DNA from: an uncultured Clostridia bacterium
GTDB lineage: Bacteria; Bacillota; Clostridia; Christensenellales; DTU072
DNA length: 15,283 bases
NCBI GenBank assembly: GCA_934296355.1
Contig: CAKRAY010000024.1
Coordinates: 1-15,283, forward strand
Direction of reading: 5' to 3'
In this document: piece after piece, positions 13,297-15,283 of the stretch
How positions within the stretch are numbered: position 1 is the first letter of the stretch
How the letters are laid out: each line of letters begins with the position of its first letter
Notes under the pieces: generated by a model
What the model saw: the letters and a program-made list of their open reading frames with translations, nothing else
What the model was told of the DNA's origin: nothing
Databases searched by the model: none
Program-made: the position numbers and the translations under genes

Positions 13297-15283
13297 TCAA
13301 CCTCCGCAAGCAACGATAATCTGGTAGAGCGCGCAGGACATAATCCAGGCGATAAGGCATTGCATCACTACGATTATTATTGTCATAGGAAGAGATTTTA
13401 ATTCTTTTTTTATAGCGGTTACCGCCGCCACGCAAGGCGTGTAAAGTAAAGTGAACGTCAAGAACGAATACGCGCTTGCCGCAGTGAATGCCGAAGCGAT
13501 TCCCGCTTCGCCCACAAGCACGCCGAGAGTGCTTATTACCGCTTCTTTGGCGATAAACCCGGAAATCAACGAGGTTGCCATACGCCAATCTCCGAAACCG
13601 AGAGGTTTGAATACGGGCGCGATAAACTTTCCTATCGCGGCGAGCATGCTTTGTTCGGACTCGGTAACGTAATTGAAGCGAATATCGAACGATTGCAAGA
13701 ACCATATTATGATAGTCGCCACGAATATTACGGTAAAGGCTTTGACGATAAAGTCTTTTGCCTTCTCCCACATAAGTAAAAGCACGCTTTTAGCGGAGGG
13801 CAAACGGTAAGAGGGCAATTCCATAACGAAAGGTATGGGTTTACCCTTAAAAGCGGTTTTATTGAGAACCAAAGCGACGATTATCCCGAGGAAAATTCCC
13901 ATCAAATATAAACTCAGCATAATAAGCGCCTTGTATTTAGGGAAAAAGCACGCCGTAAACATCGCGTAAATCGGTATTTTCGCCGAGCAACTCATAAACG
14001 GCACGAGCATAATCGTGAGTTTTCTATCGCGCTCGCTTGAAAGTGTTCGCGCGCTCATAACTGCGGGAACCGAACAGCCGAAGCCGAGGAGCATAGGCAC
14101 TATGCTTTTACCCGAAAGCCCGATTTTTCTAAGAAGTTTATCCATTACGAACGCAACCCTCGCCATATAACCGGTGTCTTCGAGAACGGATAGGAAAAAG
14201 AACAGCACTACTATATAAGGAAGAAAACTGAGTACGCTCCCTACGCCGGAGAATATTCCGTCTACGACCAAACTTATTACCGCTTCGTTGGTGCCGAACT
14301 CGGTAAGTCCCTTGGCAGTTACTTCGCTTAACGCTTCCACGCCCATATCGATAAGTTTGCTTAGGTAAAAACCTATTACTTCGAAAGTGAGGGCGAATAC
14401 CGTAAACATTATCAAAATAAATATGGGAATGGCAAAATACTTATTTGTCAGTATCTTGTCGATTTTTTCCGAGCGTTTGTGTTCTTTGGTTTCTTTACAT
14501 TTAATTACCGCTTGCGAACAAACGCTTTCGATAAACGTATAGCGCATATCCGCCAAAGCGGCGTGTCTGTCCATATCTTGCTCGGTTTCCATTTCCACGA
14601 CCGAGTGTTCTATGAGTTCGAGTTCGTTTTCGTCAAGTTCCAGTTTATCGAGGATAACTTTGTCGCCTTCGATTATTTTCGTAGCGCAAAAACGCGGGTT
14701 GAGTCGCGCGCTTTCGGCGTGGTCTTCTACGATATGCGTGACGGCGTGAATACAACGGTGCGTCGCGCCCGATTTGCAAAAATCGTAAACGGCGGGTAAA
14801 ACGCCTTTTTTTACCGTGTCGACCGCAACTTTGACAAGTTCACCGATACCTTCGTTTTTCATCGCGCTGATGGGAAGGACGGGTACGCCTAAAAGTTTAG
14901 AAAGTTTTTCGGTATCGACGCTACCGCCGTTTGCGGTTACTTCGTCCATCATATTGAGGGCGATAACCGTGGGGATACGCATTTCCAAAAGTTGCAAAGT
15001 TAGGTATAGGTTGCGTTCGATGTTGGTTGCGTCGATTATGTTAATAATACCGTCGGGACGGCTGTTAAAAAGGAAATCTCTCGTGACTATTTCTTCGGTG
15101 GAGTAGGGGCGTAGCGAATAAATGCCGGGTAAGTCTACGACCGAGCAGTTTTTCGTTTGCTTAATCGCGCCGGATTTTTGGTCGACCGTAACGCCGGGGA
15201 AGTTTCCTACGTGCTGATTTGCGCCGGTAAGTTGATTAAAAAGCGTGGTTTTTCCGCAGTTTTGATTGCCGATTAATGCGAAA
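13297..15283 (-). CDS. feoB: Ferrous iron transporter FeoB (N-terminal few residues outside window)
   Basis: The Fe2+ uptake protein of the Feo system: an N-terminal G-protein domain fused to a membrane channel. The reading frame continues unbroken to the right edge and starts FALIGNQNCGKTTL, so only a few N-terminal residues are missing. A TTG at 14997 is internal. G1 (GNQNCGKT) is at 15270-15247, G2 in VGNFPGVTVD, G3 DLPG at 15135-15124, G4 NMMD at 14955-14944. A helical regulatory domain follows, then about eight membrane segments with the Cys-containing gate motifs FGCSVPAVMSA and SCSAKIPIY. About 660 residues are present, normal for the shorter Firmicutes form. Gln replaces the usual Pro in the G1 loop (GNPN). 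feoA, if present, should lie just beyond the right edge. The small Cys-rich partner follows after 6 bases. Confidence 0.95.
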   Translation of the reverse strand, partial: FALIGNQNCGKTTLFNQLTGANQHVGNFPGVTVDQKSGAIKQTKNCSVVDLPGIYSLRPYSTEEIVTRDFLFNSRPDGIINIIDATNIERNLYLTLQLLEMRIPTVIALNMMDEVTANGGSVDTEKLSKLLGVPVLPISAMKNEGIGELVKVAVDTVKKGVLPAVYDFCKSGATHRCIHAVTHIVEDHAESARLNPRFCATKIIEGDKVILDKLELDENELELIEHSVVEMETEQDMDRHAALADMRYTFIESVCSQAVIKCKETKEHKRSEKIDKILTNKYFAIPIFILIMFTVFALTFEVIGFYLSKLIDMGVEALSEVTAKGLTEFGTNEAVISLVVDGIFSGVGSVLSFLPYIVVLFFFLSVLEDTGYMARVAFVMDKLLRKIGLSGKSIVPMLLGFGCSVPAVMSARTLSSERDRKLTIMLVPFMSCSAKIPIYAMFTACFFPKYKALIMLSLYLMGIFLGIIVALVLNKTAFKGKPIPFVMELPSYRLPSAKSVLLLMWEKAKDFIVKAFTVIFVATIIIWFLQSFDIRFNYVTESEQSMLAAIGKFIAPVFKPLGFGDWRMATSLISGFIAKEAVISTLGVLVGEAGIASAFTAASAYSFLTFTLLYTPCVAAVTAIKKELKSLPMTIIIVVMQCLIAWIMSCALYQIIVACGG

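Noticed and set aside
14995..14997. TTG at 14997 as the start of feoB
   Set aside because: The GTPase motifs G1-G3 continue in frame upstream to the right edge; this codon is an internal Leu.
1..15283. Template repeat, reverse transcriptase, CRISPR array, tRNA or insertion sequence in the window
   Set aside because: I looked for a second copy of the WWWLRSP-encoding block on both strands, for reverse-transcriptase motifs, regularly spaced short repeats, cloverleaf RNAs and transposase genes, and found none.

Overview
The window looks like a chromosomal segment of an uncultured, probably gut-dwelling member of Bacillota, class Clostridia. The basis is strong AGGAGG-type ribosome binding sites, TATAAT promoters (several with an extended -10), a lipobox lipoprotein, a FeoB-associated Cys-rich small protein, the ACT/UPF0210 gene pair and Clostridia-like InlB-repeat/DUF6273 surface proteins. 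The finer placement (a Christensenellales-like lineage) is only an impression from codon use. No RNA genes, CRISPR array or insertion sequence were seen.

Layout. (1) 1-3426, plus strand: an AT-rich surface/secreted cassette. The first gene is cut by the left edge and has tandem InlB-type repeats, a Cys/His-rich linker and a C-terminal DUF6273-type domain. The end of that domain carries a strong signature of targeted hypermutation. The second gene encodes a Ser/Thr-rich lipoprotein. (2) 3427-3824: about 400 bases without a convincing gene, holding a terminator and a dense series of hairpins that may be a dispersed repeat. (3) 3825-4970, minus strand: a CorA-type magnesium channel. Its leader contains a well-initiated 12-residue ORF, MDPDPYSNNCLG, followed by an RNA that can mask the corA ribosome binding site. 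(4) 5083-8884: an AraC-family regulator diverging from glycerol dehydrogenase and a DhaK-DhaL fused dihydroxyacetone kinase, which together convert glycerol to dihydroxyacetone phosphate. (5) 8899-11100, minus strand: ACT-domain protein, UPF0210 protein and dUTPase as one operon. (6) 11154-11669: a coiled-coil protein of unknown function. (7) 11724-15283, minus strand: feoB (cut at the right edge), a small FeoB-associated Cys-rich protein, and an O-antigen-ligase-like membrane protein.

Two observations stand out. First, the leader peptide upstream of corA resembles the acidic/proline-rich start of the enterobacterial MgtL leader peptide, known to destabilise translating ribosomes when magnesium is low. 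Here it sits in an unrelated phylum, in front of a different Mg transporter, next to a predicted SD-masking pseudoknot. Second, the last third of the DUF6273 domain has 29 of 30 consecutive codons ending in C or T and a sharp rise in GC (about 57% against 36% just upstream, hand counted). That is what a diversity-generating retroelement would leave behind if it copied a template rich in AAC/AAT codons. No template or reverse transcriptase lies in this window.
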